Position numbers and translations under genes: made by a program
Part shown: positions 34,692 through 43,435 of the stretch, one piece after another
How positions within the stretch are numbered: position 1 is the stretch's first letter
Layout of the letters: the number at the start of each line of letters is the position of its first letter
Origin: an uncultured Clostridia bacterium
Lineage (GTDB): Bacteria; Bacillota; Clostridia; Oscillospirales; Ruminococcaceae
Direction of reading: 5' to 3'
Assembly (NCBI GenBank): GCA_946498095.1
Contig: CAMMMX010000010.1
Location: forward strand, 36,597-100,596
Length of the DNA stretch: 64,000 nucleotides
Notes under the pieces: model-generated
The model's database searches: none
What the model was told of the DNA's origin: nothing
The model's input: only the letters and a program-made list of their open reading frames with translations

Positions 34692-35885
34692 TTAGTCCTT
34701 ATCGTTGAGGCAGGCAATGCCCGGCAGGACAAGCCCTTCCAAAAATTCCAAAGAGGCGCCGCCGCCCGTGGAGATATGCGTCATCTTATCGGCATAGCCA
34801 AGCTTCTCAACTGCCGCAGCCGAATCGCCGCCGCCGATAATCGAGATGGCGCCGGAATCCGCCACCGCCTTGGCAACCGCTCTTGTGCCGCTGGCGAAGT
34901 TTTCCCATTCCGACACGCCCATCGGCCCGTTCCAGACAACCGTTCCAGCGCCTTTGATGGCGTCGGCAAACAGTTTTTCGGTCTCCGGCCCGATATCGAG
35001 GCCCATATAGCCGTCAGGCATATGCTGCGAATCGACGATCATGGTATGGCAGTTGGGATCGTAAGCGTCGCCGACCTTGTTGTCGATCGGGATGAGGAAC
35101 TTGACGCCCTTTTCCTGGGCTTTCTTCATCATTTCGCCTGCCAGCTCGACCTTGTCCTCCTCGCAGATGGAGGTGCCGATCTTGTAGCCTTCCGACTTCA
35201 TGAAGGTGTAAGCCATGCCGCCGCCGATAATCAGCACATCAACCTTGTCCAACAGGTTGGTGATGACGCCGATTTTATCCGAAACCTTCGCTCCACCGAG
35301 GATGGCGACAAACGGGCGTTTCGGGTTGGACAGCGCGCCGCCCATGATAGAAATCTCTTTCTGGATGAGATAGCCGCAGACAGCGGGCAGGTAATCCGCT
35401 ACGCCAGCAGTGGAAGCATGTGCGCGGTGCGCGGTTCCGAAAGCGTCGTTGACATAAATTTCAGCCAAATCCGCAAGCTGCTTGGCAAACGCGGGATCGT
35501 TCTTCTCTTCTTCCTTATGGAAGCGGACATTTTCCAGCAACATGACGTCCCCGTCTTTCAGCGCGGCAGCCTTAGCCTTGGCGTCGTCGCCGACTACGTC
35601 GGACGCCATTACGACCTCTTTGCCCAGAAGCTCCGACAAGCGCTTCGCGACGGGCGCAAGGGAATATTTCATATTGAATTCGCCCTTCGGTCTGCCCATA
35701 TGGGAGCACAGGATGACCTTCGCGCCATGATCGGCGAGGTAGCGGATGGTTTTGAGCGACTCGCGGATTCTCTTGTCATCCGTGATGACGCCGTCGGCAA
35801 TCGGCACGTTGAAATCGCAGCGGACCAGCACTTTCTTGCCTGACACGTTTACATCTTCGATGGTCTTTTTGTTCAAAGGGGTCAT
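34692..35885 (-). CDS. pgk: Phosphoglycerate kinase
   Basis: The 397-residue kinase makes ATP from 1,3-bisphosphoglycerate. Signatures: [10 protein letters not shown] near residue 19, [19 protein letters not shown], and the late nucleotide segment GGGDSAAAV. The ATG at 35885 has a correct AAAGG spacing; the ATG at 35894 sits directly on it. It is the first gene behind the promoter at 35950-35978. Glyceraldehyde phosphate dehydrogenase and enolase are not in this cluster. Confidence 0.97.
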   Translation of the reverse strand: MTPLNKKTIEDVNVSGKKVLVRCDFNVPIADGVITDDKRIRESLKTIRYLADHGAKVILCSHMGRPKGEFNMKYSLAPVAKRLSELLGKEVVMASDVVGDDAKAKAAALKDGDVMLLENVRFHKEEEKNDPAFAKQLADLAEIYVNDAFGTAHRAHASTAGVADYLPAVCGYLIQKEISIMGGALSNPKRPFVAILGGAKVSDKIGVITNLLDKVDVLIIGGGMAYTFMKSEGYKIGTSICEEDKVELAGEMMKKAQEKGVKFLIPIDNKVGDAYDPNCHTMIVDSQHMPDGYMGLDIGPETEKLFADAIKGAGTVVWNGPMGVSEWENFASGTRAVAKAVADSGAISIIGGGDSAAAVEKLGYADKMTHISTGGGASLEFLEGLVLPGIACLNDKD

Positions 35886-35949
35886 TTTGGACATCCTTTC
35901 CTATTTAAATGATAATAATGAACATAAGTTCCAGATTTTCACCATAACT

Positions 35950-35978
35950 ATTTTACCCTAAAAGGCTGCATTTTTCAA
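35950..35978 (-). promoter_or_regulatory. Promoter of the pgk-tpiA-gpmI unit
   Basis: On the minus strand TTGAAA (35973-35978), 17 bases, TAAAAT (35950-35955), about 65 bases before pgk. Confidence 0.7.
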
Positions 35979-36066
35979 GTGGCTATGGATAGAATCAGAT
36001 GATTTTATCAAAATAACATTGTTTTCGCAGAGAAAATCATGCAGGATTCTCCCTTTTCCGACAAGG

Positions 36067-36939
36067 CTACCTGCGCTTTTTCCCTTTTACGAGGATTGCT
36101 ACAATATCCGGCCCGCTGTTGATGGTGATGGCCGCGCCGGCCTGGAATACGCCAACCGCCTCGCCGCCGAGCTGTTTCGCCGCTTCCCTGCGCAATTCCT
36201 CGCCCACGTCCTTCCGCTGGCCCTGGACGATGATATAGGGCGTCTGGGGGATCCTGTTTGCTTTGGCGTGCCGCAATAGCGCCGGGATAATCTTTTTATC
36301 CCCCCGGACTTTTTCGATCATGCGCGCCTCGCCGTCGATGATGGAAATGATCGGGCGCAACCCGACGAGTTCCCCTACAAAAGCGGCGGTGCAGCTGACC
36401 CGTCCCGACTTTTTGACGTATTTGAGCGTATACGGGGCAAAATAGATCTCCACGCAGGCGAACCAGTCCTCAAGGTAGGCGACGATTTCCTGCGCTGTAG
36501 CGCCACGGGTGATTTTGGCAGCTGCCTCCATCAGCGGGTAACCGTAGGCAAGCGTGTAGGTGTGGGAATCGATGATATGGATCCGCATCTGCTCCCCCTG
36601 TGGATGGTTGCGGTAAAACGACTGCGCCGCCATCGTCGCCGCATGGTAGGTATTGGATCCGGTGCTGCTGATCGTCACATGGATCACGTCGGTATACCCT
36701 TGACTGCTGAGCGCTTCATAAACCTCCTCAAACCGCAGCTGCGTGATATGGGAGGTTACCGGGATACGGGGCTCGTTTTTCAAAATTTGATAAAACTCCT
36801 CGAATTGGAAATCGACGCGTTCCTGGCAGCTGCGGTTCCCCACGGTAATGGGAAACGGCAGGATCTGGATTCCCAGCGCGGCTTCCCGGTCAAAGGGGAT
36901 GTCGCAGGCGGAGTCGGTCAACAGCTTGATTTTTTCCAT
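36067..36939 (-). CDS. DegV family fatty-acid-binding protein
   Basis: The 290-residue protein has the two-domain DegV fold: LLTDSACDIP at the N-terminus, PITVGN, the fatty-acid head-group region TSHIT and ISSTGSNTYHAA near residue 90, IDSHTYTLAYG, and the later KKSGRVS loop. Relatives bind a fatty acid and some act as FakB, presenting it to the kinase FakA. The start at 36939 is preceded by AAAGGA at rather long spacing. It is likely cotranscribed with trmL and the pyridoxamine kinase. Confidence 0.88.
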   Translation of the reverse strand: MEKIKLLTDSACDIPFDREAALGIQILPFPITVGNRSCQERVDFQFEEFYQILKNEPRIPVTSHITQLRFEEVYEALSSQGYTDVIHVTISSTGSNTYHAATMAAQSFYRNHPQGEQMRIHIIDSHTYTLAYGYPLMEAAAKITRGATAQEIVAYLEDWFACVEIYFAPYTLKYVKKSGRVSCTAAFVGELVGLRPIISIIDGEARMIEKVRGDKKIIPALLRHAKANRIPQTPYIIVQGQRKDVGEELRREAAKQLGGEAVGVFQAGAAITINSGPDIVAILVKGKKRR

Positions 36940-37030
36940 GACAATGATCCATCCTTTCCGCTGAAAGCCGGGACAGCCCGCCCGGCCTTTGGCGTCCAAT
37001 CTCGTAATTTCGCTCAGGCTTCCCCTGGGG

Positions 37031-37546
37031 CTACCTCCCTCCCGGCGCTTCGTCCCAGCAAAATTTCGTCAATTCTCCTTGGCCCTGCAAATGCGGGAAC
37101 CCCCATTGGCGCAACACCTCATAGGCGCCAACCGCCACGGTGTTGGAGAGGTTGAGGCTGCGCGCGCCGTTGATCATCGGGATGCGGACGCAATCCCCGG
37201 GATGCTGAAACAAAAGGGTTTCATCCAGGCCCGCGTCCTCCCTCCCGAAGACGAGGTAGGCTTTCTCCGGATAGGCCACATCGCTGTAGCGGTTGCGCCC
37301 CTTGGTGGTAAAGTAGAAAAACGCCCCGGTGTTGCGCTGGAAAAAGTCCTCCGTATTGCGGTAATAGGTGATGTCCAGCAGGTGCCAGTAGTCCAGCCCT
37401 GCTCGTTTGAGCTTTTTGTCGTCGATGGAAAACCCCATCGGCTGTACAATGTGAAGCTTTGCCCCGGTTGCCGCGCAGGTCCGGGCGATGTTTCCGGTAT
37501 TCTGCGGGATTTGCGGTTCCACCAGCACGATATGAAGCTCCTGCAT
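37031..37546 (-). CDS. trmL: tRNA (cytidine/uridine-34 2'-O)-methyltransferase TrmL
   Basis: A 171-residue SPOUT enzyme that methylates the ribose at the wobble base of leucine tRNAs. Motifs: LVEPQIPQNTGNIARTCAATG at 8-28, FGREDAGLDETLL near 100, and RIPMINGARSLNLSNTVAV with the knot near 121-139. The length is typical for this minimal family. AAAGGAAAGAGG precedes the ATG. Confidence 0.95.
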   Translation of the reverse strand: MQELHIVLVEPQIPQNTGNIARTCAATGAKLHIVQPMGFSIDDKKLKRAGLDYWHLLDITYYRNTEDFFQRNTGAFFYFTTKGRNRYSDVAYPEKAYLVFGREDAGLDETLLFQHPGDCVRIPMINGARSLNLSNTVAVGAYEVLRQWGFPHLQGQGELTKFCWDEAPGGR

Positions 37547-37595
37547 GCAGCCTCTTTCCTTTCCTTCTGGATTTCCCGGGAAAAGGGGGAATCCG

Positions 37596-38459
37596 TTATA
37601 AAAGCGTGTAACTTTTCAATATTTTATGTGTTGTCAGCCAGTCGAGGCAGGGCTCAATCAGGACGCCGTGCTGCGGCGGCGTTCCATACCCGAAGGTGGT
37701 TTTGACGGCAAGCTCGGTGAACTGCGTCGCCCTATCGATGGCCAGCGGGAAGCTGTCGCCTTTGAGCAGCGCGCCCACCAGGACGCTGGAAAACAGATCC
37801 CCCGTCCCTGGATACTCCGCCGGGACGAAATCGCACATGACGCGCCAGAAAGCGCCCCTCTGCCTGTCGTAGCCGACGTTGCAGACCGTCCCGTCCGCCA
37901 TCAGGACGCTTGTCACGACCACCTTGTCCGGCCCCAGCTCCGAAAGGCGGACCAGCATGCTTTTGGCCTGCGAGCTTGACAGCGGGTACTCGTTATACGC
38001 CTGTTCCAGCAGCAGGCAGGCCTCCGTCAAGTTGGGCGTTATCAGATCCCCTTCCCGCGCCAGCTCTTTCATCCGCTGCACCATTTCGTGGGTATAGGTC
38101 CGGTAAGCCTTGCCGTGATCCCCCATCACCGGATCGACCACTTTAAAGGAGCTCGGGTATGCGGCGAAAAAGGCCCGGCACAGGTCAATCTGGTCCGAGG
38201 AGCCCAAAAAGCCGGTATAGACGCATTCAAAGTCGAGCTGGAGGCTGCGGTAGTGCTCCAGTGTCGGCTGGATAAAATCCGTTAAATCACGAAAAACGCA
38301 CTCCCCCAGCCCGCCGGTATGGGTGGAAAGCACTGCTGTCGGCACCGGGCAGACCTGCAGCCCCATCGCGGACAGCGTAGGGATAATCACCGTCAGGGAA
38401 CACCGGCCAAAGCCGGACAGGTCGTTGATGGCAGCAATACGCTGCGGACGGTTGAGCAT
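37596..38459 (-). CDS. Pyridoxamine/pyridoxal kinase (PdxY/PdxK type)
   Basis: A 287-residue ribokinase-fold enzyme. The beginning IAAINDLSGFGRCSLT (residues 8-23), then STHTGGLGE, VVDPVMGDHGKAYRTY near 114, LITPNLTEACLL near 138, and the anion hole and base in PAEYPGTGDLFSSVL near 218-232 are typical of pyridoxal kinases that make PLP from unphosphorylated vitamers. AAAGGGG precedes the ATG. The exact vitamer preference is not readable. Confidence 0.9.
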   Translation of the reverse strand: MLNRPQRIAAINDLSGFGRCSLTVIIPTLSAMGLQVCPVPTAVLSTHTGGLGECVFRDLTDFIQPTLEHYRSLQLDFECVYTGFLGSSDQIDLCRAFFAAYPSSFKVVDPVMGDHGKAYRTYTHEMVQRMKELAREGDLITPNLTEACLLLEQAYNEYPLSSSQAKSMLVRLSELGPDKVVVTSVLMADGTVCNVGYDRQRGAFWRVMCDFVPAEYPGTGDLFSSVLVGALLKGDSFPLAIDRATQFTELAVKTTFGYGTPPQHGVLIEPCLDWLTTHKILKSYTLL

Positions 38460-38582
38460 ATGCGCCCACCCCTTTCTGTATGGTTTGGCAAAATCTCACT
38501 TTCATGTCCCGGGCAATTTGGGAGACAATAAGTGCAGGCAATCTATTTGCTGGTAGAATTACAAACAAGGAGGTTTCCTGCT

Positions 38583-38753
38583 ATGAACGGTATCACAAAA
38601 GGCGTAGCGGTCGGGGTCGCGCTTGGCACCACAGCTTTCCTGGTCACGTCTTCGATGAGCAAGAACAGCAAAAAGAACATCAAGCGTTCCGCGAGCAAAG
38701 CGATGAAGACCGTTGGCACCGTGATTGAAAACGTCGCCTACATGATGAAGTGA
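38583..38753 (+). CDS. Small membrane protein, 56 residues
   Basis: The ATG at 38583 has a perfect AAGGAGG nine bases upstream, and an extended -10 (TGGTAGAAT, 38551-38559) precedes it. Residues 4-24 form one Gly/Ala/Val-rich helix (TKGVAVGVALGTTAFLV), followed by a strongly basic stretch SKNSKKNIKRSASKAMKT. It resembles short YtxH-like or single-span proteins common in Clostridia, without a known role. It ends before a terminator. Confidence 0.65.
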   Translation: MNGITKGVAVGVALGTTAFLVTSSMSKNSKKNIKRSASKAMKTVGTVIENVAYMMK

Positions 38754-38761
38754 AGAGCGCA

Positions 38762-38788
38762 AAAGGGCGGATGTCACACCCGCCCTTT
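38762..38788. terminator. Bidirectional terminator
   Basis: AAAGGGCGG (38762-38770) and CCGCCCTTT (38780-38788) with A and T tracts on both sides, between the converging small gene and the oadA-like gene. Confidence 0.75.
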
Positions 38789-38836
38789 ACATATTCGCCC
38801 GGTAAATCCGACGGACGCCACGCGCCCTATGCCGGA

Positions 38837-40240
38837 TTACAGCGGATGGACTTTATTTTCCGTGTCCGCATGCTCGGCGTCGATTTTGTACTTTTTGTCG
38901 CGGCGCCGCTGGAAAAATTTCGTCGCGACCTGCCCGAACTGTGCGTAGCTCAGTACGTCCTCTTCCTGCTCGAGCCATTCCGCGCATTCTTTCCGCAGCG
39001 TCTCCAGCTCCGGTTTGAGCAAGTCTGCGGGACGGCAGTCGATCGGTTCCTCGTCGCCGATGATCTGTTTCCTAAACTCCGGATCCACCGGCACCGGTGT
39101 ACGGCCGTATTCGCCCCGGATCAATCCCTTGAACTCCTTCGTGACCATCTTATAGCGCTCGCCCATGATGACGTTGTAAACCGCCTGCGTACCAACGATC
39201 TGGGACGACGGAGTCACCAGCGGCGGGTAACCCGCGTCCTTCCTGACGCGCGGCACCTCCTGGAGCACAGCGTCGAGCTGGTCCTCCTTGCCCGCCTGCT
39301 TCAGCTGCGAAACCAGATTGGACAGCATGCCACCCGGCACCTGGTACAGCAGCGTGTTTGCATCTACCCCGAGCATTTTCGGGTTGAGCAGACCGTTCTT
39401 GAGATACTTCTCCCGCAGCATGGCGAAGTGCTCACGGATGGGGTTGAGCTGGTTGAGATCGATGCCGGTGTCGTATTCCGTGCCCTTGAGCGCGGCGACC
39501 ATCGACTCCGTCGCCGGATGGGAGGTGCCCAGCGCCAACGGGGACATCGCCGTATCGATAATGTCGGCGCCCGCCTCGATGCCCTTGAGCATGACCATGG
39601 AGGCCAGTCCGGAGGTGTAGTGGGAATGCAGCTGCACCGGGATCTTGACGCTCTCCTTCAGCGCCTTGACCAGCTCATACGTTGCATATGGCGTCAGCAG
39701 GCCGGCCATATCCTTGACACAGATGGAGTCTGCGCCCTCTTCCTCCAGCTGTTTGGCATAGCCGACGAAGTATTCCGTATTATGGACGGGACTTGTGGTA
39801 TAGGACAGCACGCCCTGCAGGTGCGCGCCCTCCTTTTTGGTAGCTTTGATTGCGGTTTTCAAGTTACGGATATCATTGAGCGCGTCGAAAATACGCAGGA
39901 TGTCAATCCCGTTTGCGACCGACTTCTGCACAAAATATTCGACCACATCGTCCGCATAGTGGCGGTAACCGAGCATGTTCTGCCCGCGGAAGAGCATCTG
40001 CAGCTTGGAATGGGGCATCTTGCTGCGGATCACCCGCAACCGCTCCCAGGGATCCTCGTCCAAAAAGCGCAGGCACGCGTCAAACGTCGCGCCGCCCCAC
40101 GCCTCGATGGAATAAAAACCTACTTTATCCATCGCTTCCAAAACCGGCAGCATCTCGTCCAGACGCATGCGTGTCGCAATCAGCGACTGATGCGCGTCAC
40201 GCAGGACTGTCTCGGTGATCTTGACCTGTCTTGTTGCCAT
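38837..40240 (-). CDS. oadA: Oxaloacetate decarboxylase alpha / transcarboxylase 5S-type subunit
   Basis: The 467-residue protein carries the pyruvate-carboxyltransferase TIM barrel: ETVLRDAHQSL at 10-20, EAWGGATFD near 46, FRGQNMLGY, the modified lysine in ICVKDMAGLL near 184, and the metal ligands in VQLHSHYTSG near 207. It moves CO2 between carboxybiotin and pyruvate/oxaloacetate. It ends without a biotinyl domain, which is encoded by the next upstream gene. Together with the CoA-type carboxyltransferase at 40726 it reproduces the subunit set of a Propionibacterium-type transcarboxylase (12S, 1.3S, 5S). Confidence 0.93.
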   Translation of the reverse strand: MATRQVKITETVLRDAHQSLIATRMRLDEMLPVLEAMDKVGFYSIEAWGGATFDACLRFLDEDPWERLRVIRSKMPHSKLQMLFRGQNMLGYRHYADDVVEYFVQKSVANGIDILRIFDALNDIRNLKTAIKATKKEGAHLQGVLSYTTSPVHNTEYFVGYAKQLEEEGADSICVKDMAGLLTPYATYELVKALKESVKIPVQLHSHYTSGLASMVMLKGIEAGADIIDTAMSPLALGTSHPATESMVAALKGTEYDTGIDLNQLNPIREHFAMLREKYLKNGLLNPKMLGVDANTLLYQVPGGMLSNLVSQLKQAGKEDQLDAVLQEVPRVRKDAGYPPLVTPSSQIVGTQAVYNVIMGERYKMVTKEFKGLIRGEYGRTPVPVDPEFRKQIIGDEEPIDCRPADLLKPELETLRKECAEWLEQEEDVLSYAQFGQVATKFFQRRRDKKYKIDAEHADTENKVHPL

Positions 40241-40291
40241 CGTTATGACCTTTCCTTTCCTGGGCTATGTTCAGAACGTCGCCCCATTGCC

Positions 40292-40708
40292 TTAATTCAA
40301 TGAGACAAGCAAGTCTCCGGTATTGACGCTGTCGCCCTTTTTGACGTTAACGCTTGCGACGGTACCGTCGTCCGGCGCAACAATTTCATTTTCCATCTTC
40401 ATCGCTTCAAGCACAACAAGGGTCTGCCCCTTCTTGACGCTTTCGCCGACAGTGACGTCGGTCGACACGATCGTACCCGGCATCGGGCAGGTGATCTTCG
40501 TAGCGCCCTCGGTGCCGGAAACGGCTGGAGCCGCGGGAGCCGCTGCGGGTGCTGGGGCAGGCGCGGCAGCAGGCGCCGGGGCCGGGGCGGGGGCGGGAGC
40601 AGCAGCTGGAGCTGCCGGAGCTGCAGCAGGTACAGAAGCGGAGGGGACGGCTTCCTCCACGGTTACATCATAGGTGGTACCGTTTACGGTAATGCTATAT
40701 CTTTTCAC
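40292..40708 (-). CDS. Biotin carboxyl carrier protein
   Basis: The 138-residue protein has a short N-terminal strand region, an Ala/Pro linker (about residues 28-62) and a biotinyl domain with the acceptor lysine K102 in EAMKMEN. The start is the GTG at 40708 with GGAGG eight bases upstream; the open frame reaches 40729 but that GTG has no site. It is between the two carboxyltransferase genes and carries the carboxyl group between them. Confidence 0.93.
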   Translation of the reverse strand: MKRYSITVNGTTYDVTVEEAVPSASVPAAAPAAPAAAPAPAPAPAPAAAPAPAPAAAPAAPAVSGTEGATKITCPMPGTIVSTDVTVGESVKKGQTLVVLEAMKMENEIVAPDDGTVASVNVKKGDSVNTGDLLVSLN

Positions 40709-40725
40709 GATCGTTTCCTCCAATA

Positions 40726-42126
40726 TCACATTAAGTTATTGCTGTGCTTTTTCGGGAGCCTGCTGGAGCGTTTGTTTTCCAGCATTAGTACAGCTTGTAC
40801 CAGTGCTGCCCGTGTCTCCTGCGGCTCAATCACGCTGTCGACGCAGCCCGCCGAGGCGGCTTTGACAGCCGACGCTTCCGTCGCCTTATACTCGTCGACG
40901 AGCGCCTGCCGCGCTTTGGAAAGATCCTCGCACCCCTTCAGGCGGTCGTGCCACATAAACTCGACGGCACCATCCGGCGGCATAGGCGAAATCACGGCGC
41001 CATCCCACGCAAGGGTCAAATCCGCATTGGCGTTTGTCCCTGCCAGCGCGACAAAGACGCCGCCGCAGGCCTGTCCTGTTACGACGCTGATTTTGGGGCA
41101 AGTCGCTTCCGCGTAAGCGTGCGCCAGCTTGGACGCCTGCCGGATTTCCCCGCACAGCTCATCCTGCGCGGAGCCGGCGAAGCCCTCGGAATCCACAAAC
41201 GTCACAACCGGGATCCCAAACGCGTCGCAAGTCCTGACGAAACGGGCGATCTTCACCATATCGTCGGAAGAAAGGCAGCCCTTGGCGCGGGCGGTCGAAA
41301 TAAAGCCCACGGTGGAGCCAGAGAGCGTCCCCAGTGCGGTATAAGCACAGTCACCGAAGCCCTCGCCCGCTTCAGTCACGCTGCCGGCGTCGGCAACGCT
41401 GCGGACCAGCGCGTCAGCTGACAAAGCGTCGATCTCCTGCGGGACATCCTCGAATTCGAAAACAGGGACGGGCGAGAGGTTGTTCTGCGGCAGCATCCGC
41501 ACAATCTCCCGCGCCTTAATCGACGCCTGGATCGCATCGTCGCAGAGGAAGGAAGCTACGCCGGCCTTCGCGGCGTTTTCCGCGCTCCCCGCCCCCTCCA
41601 CGGCTCCGTCCGCCTGTGCGACGAAGGGGGGCGTGAGGAAAAACTGCGCATCCTTGGACATCACGACGAAATCCGCAGCGGCGGCGATCAGGGCGGCTGT
41701 AGCGCCACAAACGCCAGCAATCACGGAAATCTGCGGGACGACGCCGGAAAGGCGGTTGGCGCATCTGAGCATCTGGCCGTACGCCGCCAAAGCGTCGCCG
41801 CCCTGCGCCATATCCGCGCCGTTGGAGTCAAAGATCCCGATGACCGGCGCGCCGTTTGTCTCCGCTAGCTCATACACCTTCTTCACCTTTGCCGCGTGCG
41901 CTCTGCCCACTGCGCCGGATTTGACGAGCACATCCTGTGAAAACGCATACGCCAGTACGCCCTCGATATATCCATAACCGGTCACGACGCCCCCGTCGAC
42001 GAAAGCGTCCAGCTCAGTAAAGCTACCTTCGTCGAAAAGGACGCTGAGCCTTTCGCGCGCAGGAGTCGGCCGGGCCATCTCCTGGCGGCGTGCAGCGAGG
42101 CTCATTTCATTTCCTGCTTTGTCCAT
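40726..42126 (-). CDS. Divergent acyl-CoA carboxyltransferase (MmdA / 12S-like) subunit
   Basis: The 466-residue protein has two crotonase-like halves (PTPARERLSVLFDEGSF at the N-terminus, IPVVTFVDSEGFAGS in the second half), as in MmdA and PccB. However, the usual acyl-CoA oxyanion segments are altered: SGGARIQEG is here DSNGADMAQGG, the GPCAGGA block is AGVCGATAAL, and the late MGPEGAANI is MPPDGAVEFM. The chain is also about 45 residues shorter than typical MmdA. It therefore belongs to a divergent branch whose acyl substrate I cannot name. Its stop is 17 bases before the BCCP start. Confidence 0.85.
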   Translation of the reverse strand: MDKAGNEMSLAARRQEMARPTPARERLSVLFDEGSFTELDAFVDGGVVTGYGYIEGVLAYAFSQDVLVKSGAVGRAHAAKVKKVYELAETNGAPVIGIFDSNGADMAQGGDALAAYGQMLRCANRLSGVVPQISVIAGVCGATAALIAAAADFVVMSKDAQFFLTPPFVAQADGAVEGAGSAENAAKAGVASFLCDDAIQASIKAREIVRMLPQNNLSPVPVFEFEDVPQEIDALSADALVRSVADAGSVTEAGEGFGDCAYTALGTLSGSTVGFISTARAKGCLSSDDMVKIARFVRTCDAFGIPVVTFVDSEGFAGSAQDELCGEIRQASKLAHAYAEATCPKISVVTGQACGGVFVALAGTNANADLTLAWDGAVISPMPPDGAVEFMWHDRLKGCEDLSKARQALVDEYKATEASAVKAASAGCVDSVIEPQETRAALVQAVLMLENKRSSRLPKKHSNNLM

Positions 42127-42225
42127 TTCTGCTCCTCCATTTCAGCATATCCAAACCATATCCGGTAAAAGTCCCCGTATGACAGGGCGTTTTTTCCCTG
42201 ATTCTGTCTGAAACAATACCAGTAT

Positions 42226-42254
42226 ATTATACACCTATGTCAAGAAAATAACAA
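42226..42254 (-). promoter_or_regulatory. Promoter of the carboxyltransferase operon
   Basis: On the minus strand TTGTTA (42249-42254), 17 bases, TATAAT (42226-42231), about 100 bases before the first gene. Confidence 0.75.
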
Positions 42255-42273
42255 GACACGCCAAACTGCAAAC

Positions 42274-42669
42274 TCAGACGTTTTTGCAGTTTTTACAGTT
42301 ATTTAAGATTTGTTCCATTGCAAACGGCTGCCCGGGCTCATATGCCAGTCCCAGGCGGCTGAAATACAGCTTTTCCAGCATTTCCCCGTCGGCGGGGTTT
42401 TCAAAGCTGCCGGTCTCGCAGCCCATGTTCAGGCTGATGTTGATCACGGCGCGGACCAGCGCGTCATAGAGCCAATCGTCGCCGGGCGCGTGCACCGCAT
42501 GCACCCAGACCCTCCCGGCCGTCATGTCGGCACGGAAGATGCTGTAGCCGACCACCTCGCCCTGCACAGACGCCTCCATGACAAAGGTTTTAGCGTCCAT
42601 CCCCAGCCCAAGGGCGGAGATTTCGTCCGCATAGCGGGACTTGTCCAGCGTAATCTTAATTTCCGTCAT
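42274..42669 (-). CDS. Possible GNAT-like protein of unknown function, 131 residues
   Basis: From the ATG at 42669 (GGAGGG eight bases upstream) the product has 131 residues. The middle, TFVMEASVQGEVVGYSIFRAD, followed by VWVHAVHAPGDDWLYDALVRAVINISLNMGC, has the strand-strand-helix pattern of a small acetyltransferase, but the acetyl-CoA loop is not clear. It overlaps the end of rluB by 14 bases and closes the rluB operon. A C-terminal CKNCKNV carries two cysteines. The function is unknown. Confidence 0.6.
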   Translation of the reverse strand: MTEIKITLDKSRYADEISALGLGMDAKTFVMEASVQGEVVGYSIFRADMTAGRVWVHAVHAPGDDWLYDALVRAVINISLNMGCETGSFENPADGEMLEKLYFSRLGLAYEPGQPFAMEQILNNCKNCKNV

Positions 42670-43411
42670 GGCTTTTGCCCTCCGTTTTTTTGATGCTGTT
42701 GCGCAGCGCAGCAAGCTCCTCCTTGGTCAGATCCCGGTAGGCGCCCGGTTTCAGCATCCCCAGCCGTACCGGCCCCACCGACGTACGCTTGAGCCGCGCT
42801 ACCTCCAGCCCGACCGCTTCGCACATCTTCCGGATCTGCCGGTTGCGCCCCTCGTGGATGGTCAGCTGCATGACCGCGCGTCCCGGCTGCTGCTCCAGCA
42901 CGAGCACCGACGCGGGCGCCGTCATCCGCCCGTCGATTTCCACCCCTTCGGATAGCCGCGCCGCCTGCTCGTCCGTGACGCCGGGGCGCACCGTCACCCG
43001 GTAGGTCTTGCCGACGTTGCGGCTGGGGTGCATCATATCATTGGCGAATTCGCCGTCGTTGGTCAGCAACAGCAGCCCCTCGGTATTGAGGTCCAGGCGG
43101 CCGATCGGGTAGACGCGTTCCTCCACCCCGTCCAGCAAATCCATCACGCAGCGCCGCTGGAACTCGTCGGATGTCGTGGTGACGTAGCCCCGCGGCTTGT
43201 TCAACATGATGTACCGGTACGCCTTCCTTCGGGAGAAGGTCAGCCTTTCCCCGTTGACGGCAATCACGTCCCGCGCGGGGTTGACTTTGTCCCCCAGCCT
43301 GGCGGGATGTCCGTTTACCTTGACCTTGCCGGCGGCAATCAGCTCCTCCGCCTTCCGCCTGGAGCAATAGCCGTTCTCGCTGATTGCCTTTTGCAGTCTT
43401 ATTTTTTCCAT
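42656..43411 (-). CDS. rluB: 23S rRNA pseudouridine synthase RluB-type
   Basis: The 251-residue enzyme has an N-terminal S4 RNA-binding domain (IRLQKAISENGYCSRRKAEELI) and the RsuA-family catalytic motif GRLDLNTEGLLLLTNDG near residue 105 with its aspartate. KTYRVTV and EGRNRQIRKM follow. It isomerises a uridine in 23S rRNA. It is the downstream neighbour of dacF, the standard Clostridia arrangement. Confidence 0.94.
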   Translation of the reverse strand: MEKIRLQKAISENGYCSRRKAEELIAAGKVKVNGHPARLGDKVNPARDVIAVNGERLTFSRRKAYRYIMLNKPRGYVTTTSDEFQRRCVMDLLDGVEERVYPIGRLDLNTEGLLLLTNDGEFANDMMHPSRNVGKTYRVTVRPGVTDEQAARLSEGVEIDGRMTAPASVLVLEQQPGRAVMQLTIHEGRNRQIRKMCEAVGLEVARLKRTSVGPVRLGMLKPGAYRDLTKEELAALRNSIKKTEGKSHDGN

Positions 43412-43435
43412 TTTACGCTATTTCCCTTTCCCTGT

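Noticed and set aside
34071..35843. Long open frame opposite tpiA and pgk (590 codons); similar long antisense frames at 53142-54920, 59839-62181, 9963-11123 and 11133-12431
   Set aside because: They lie opposite certain genes with strong GC-ending codons, which open the antisense frame by composition. No ribosome sites or domains support them.
40530..40660. Ala/Pro-rich stretch taken as an artefactual repeat or frameshift
   Set aside because: It is the normal flexible linker of a biotin carrier protein and the frame is intact across it.
38837..42126. Sodium-pumping oxaloacetate decarboxylase
   Set aside because: The membrane beta subunit and gamma subunit are missing from the operon, so the pump cannot be claimed from this window.
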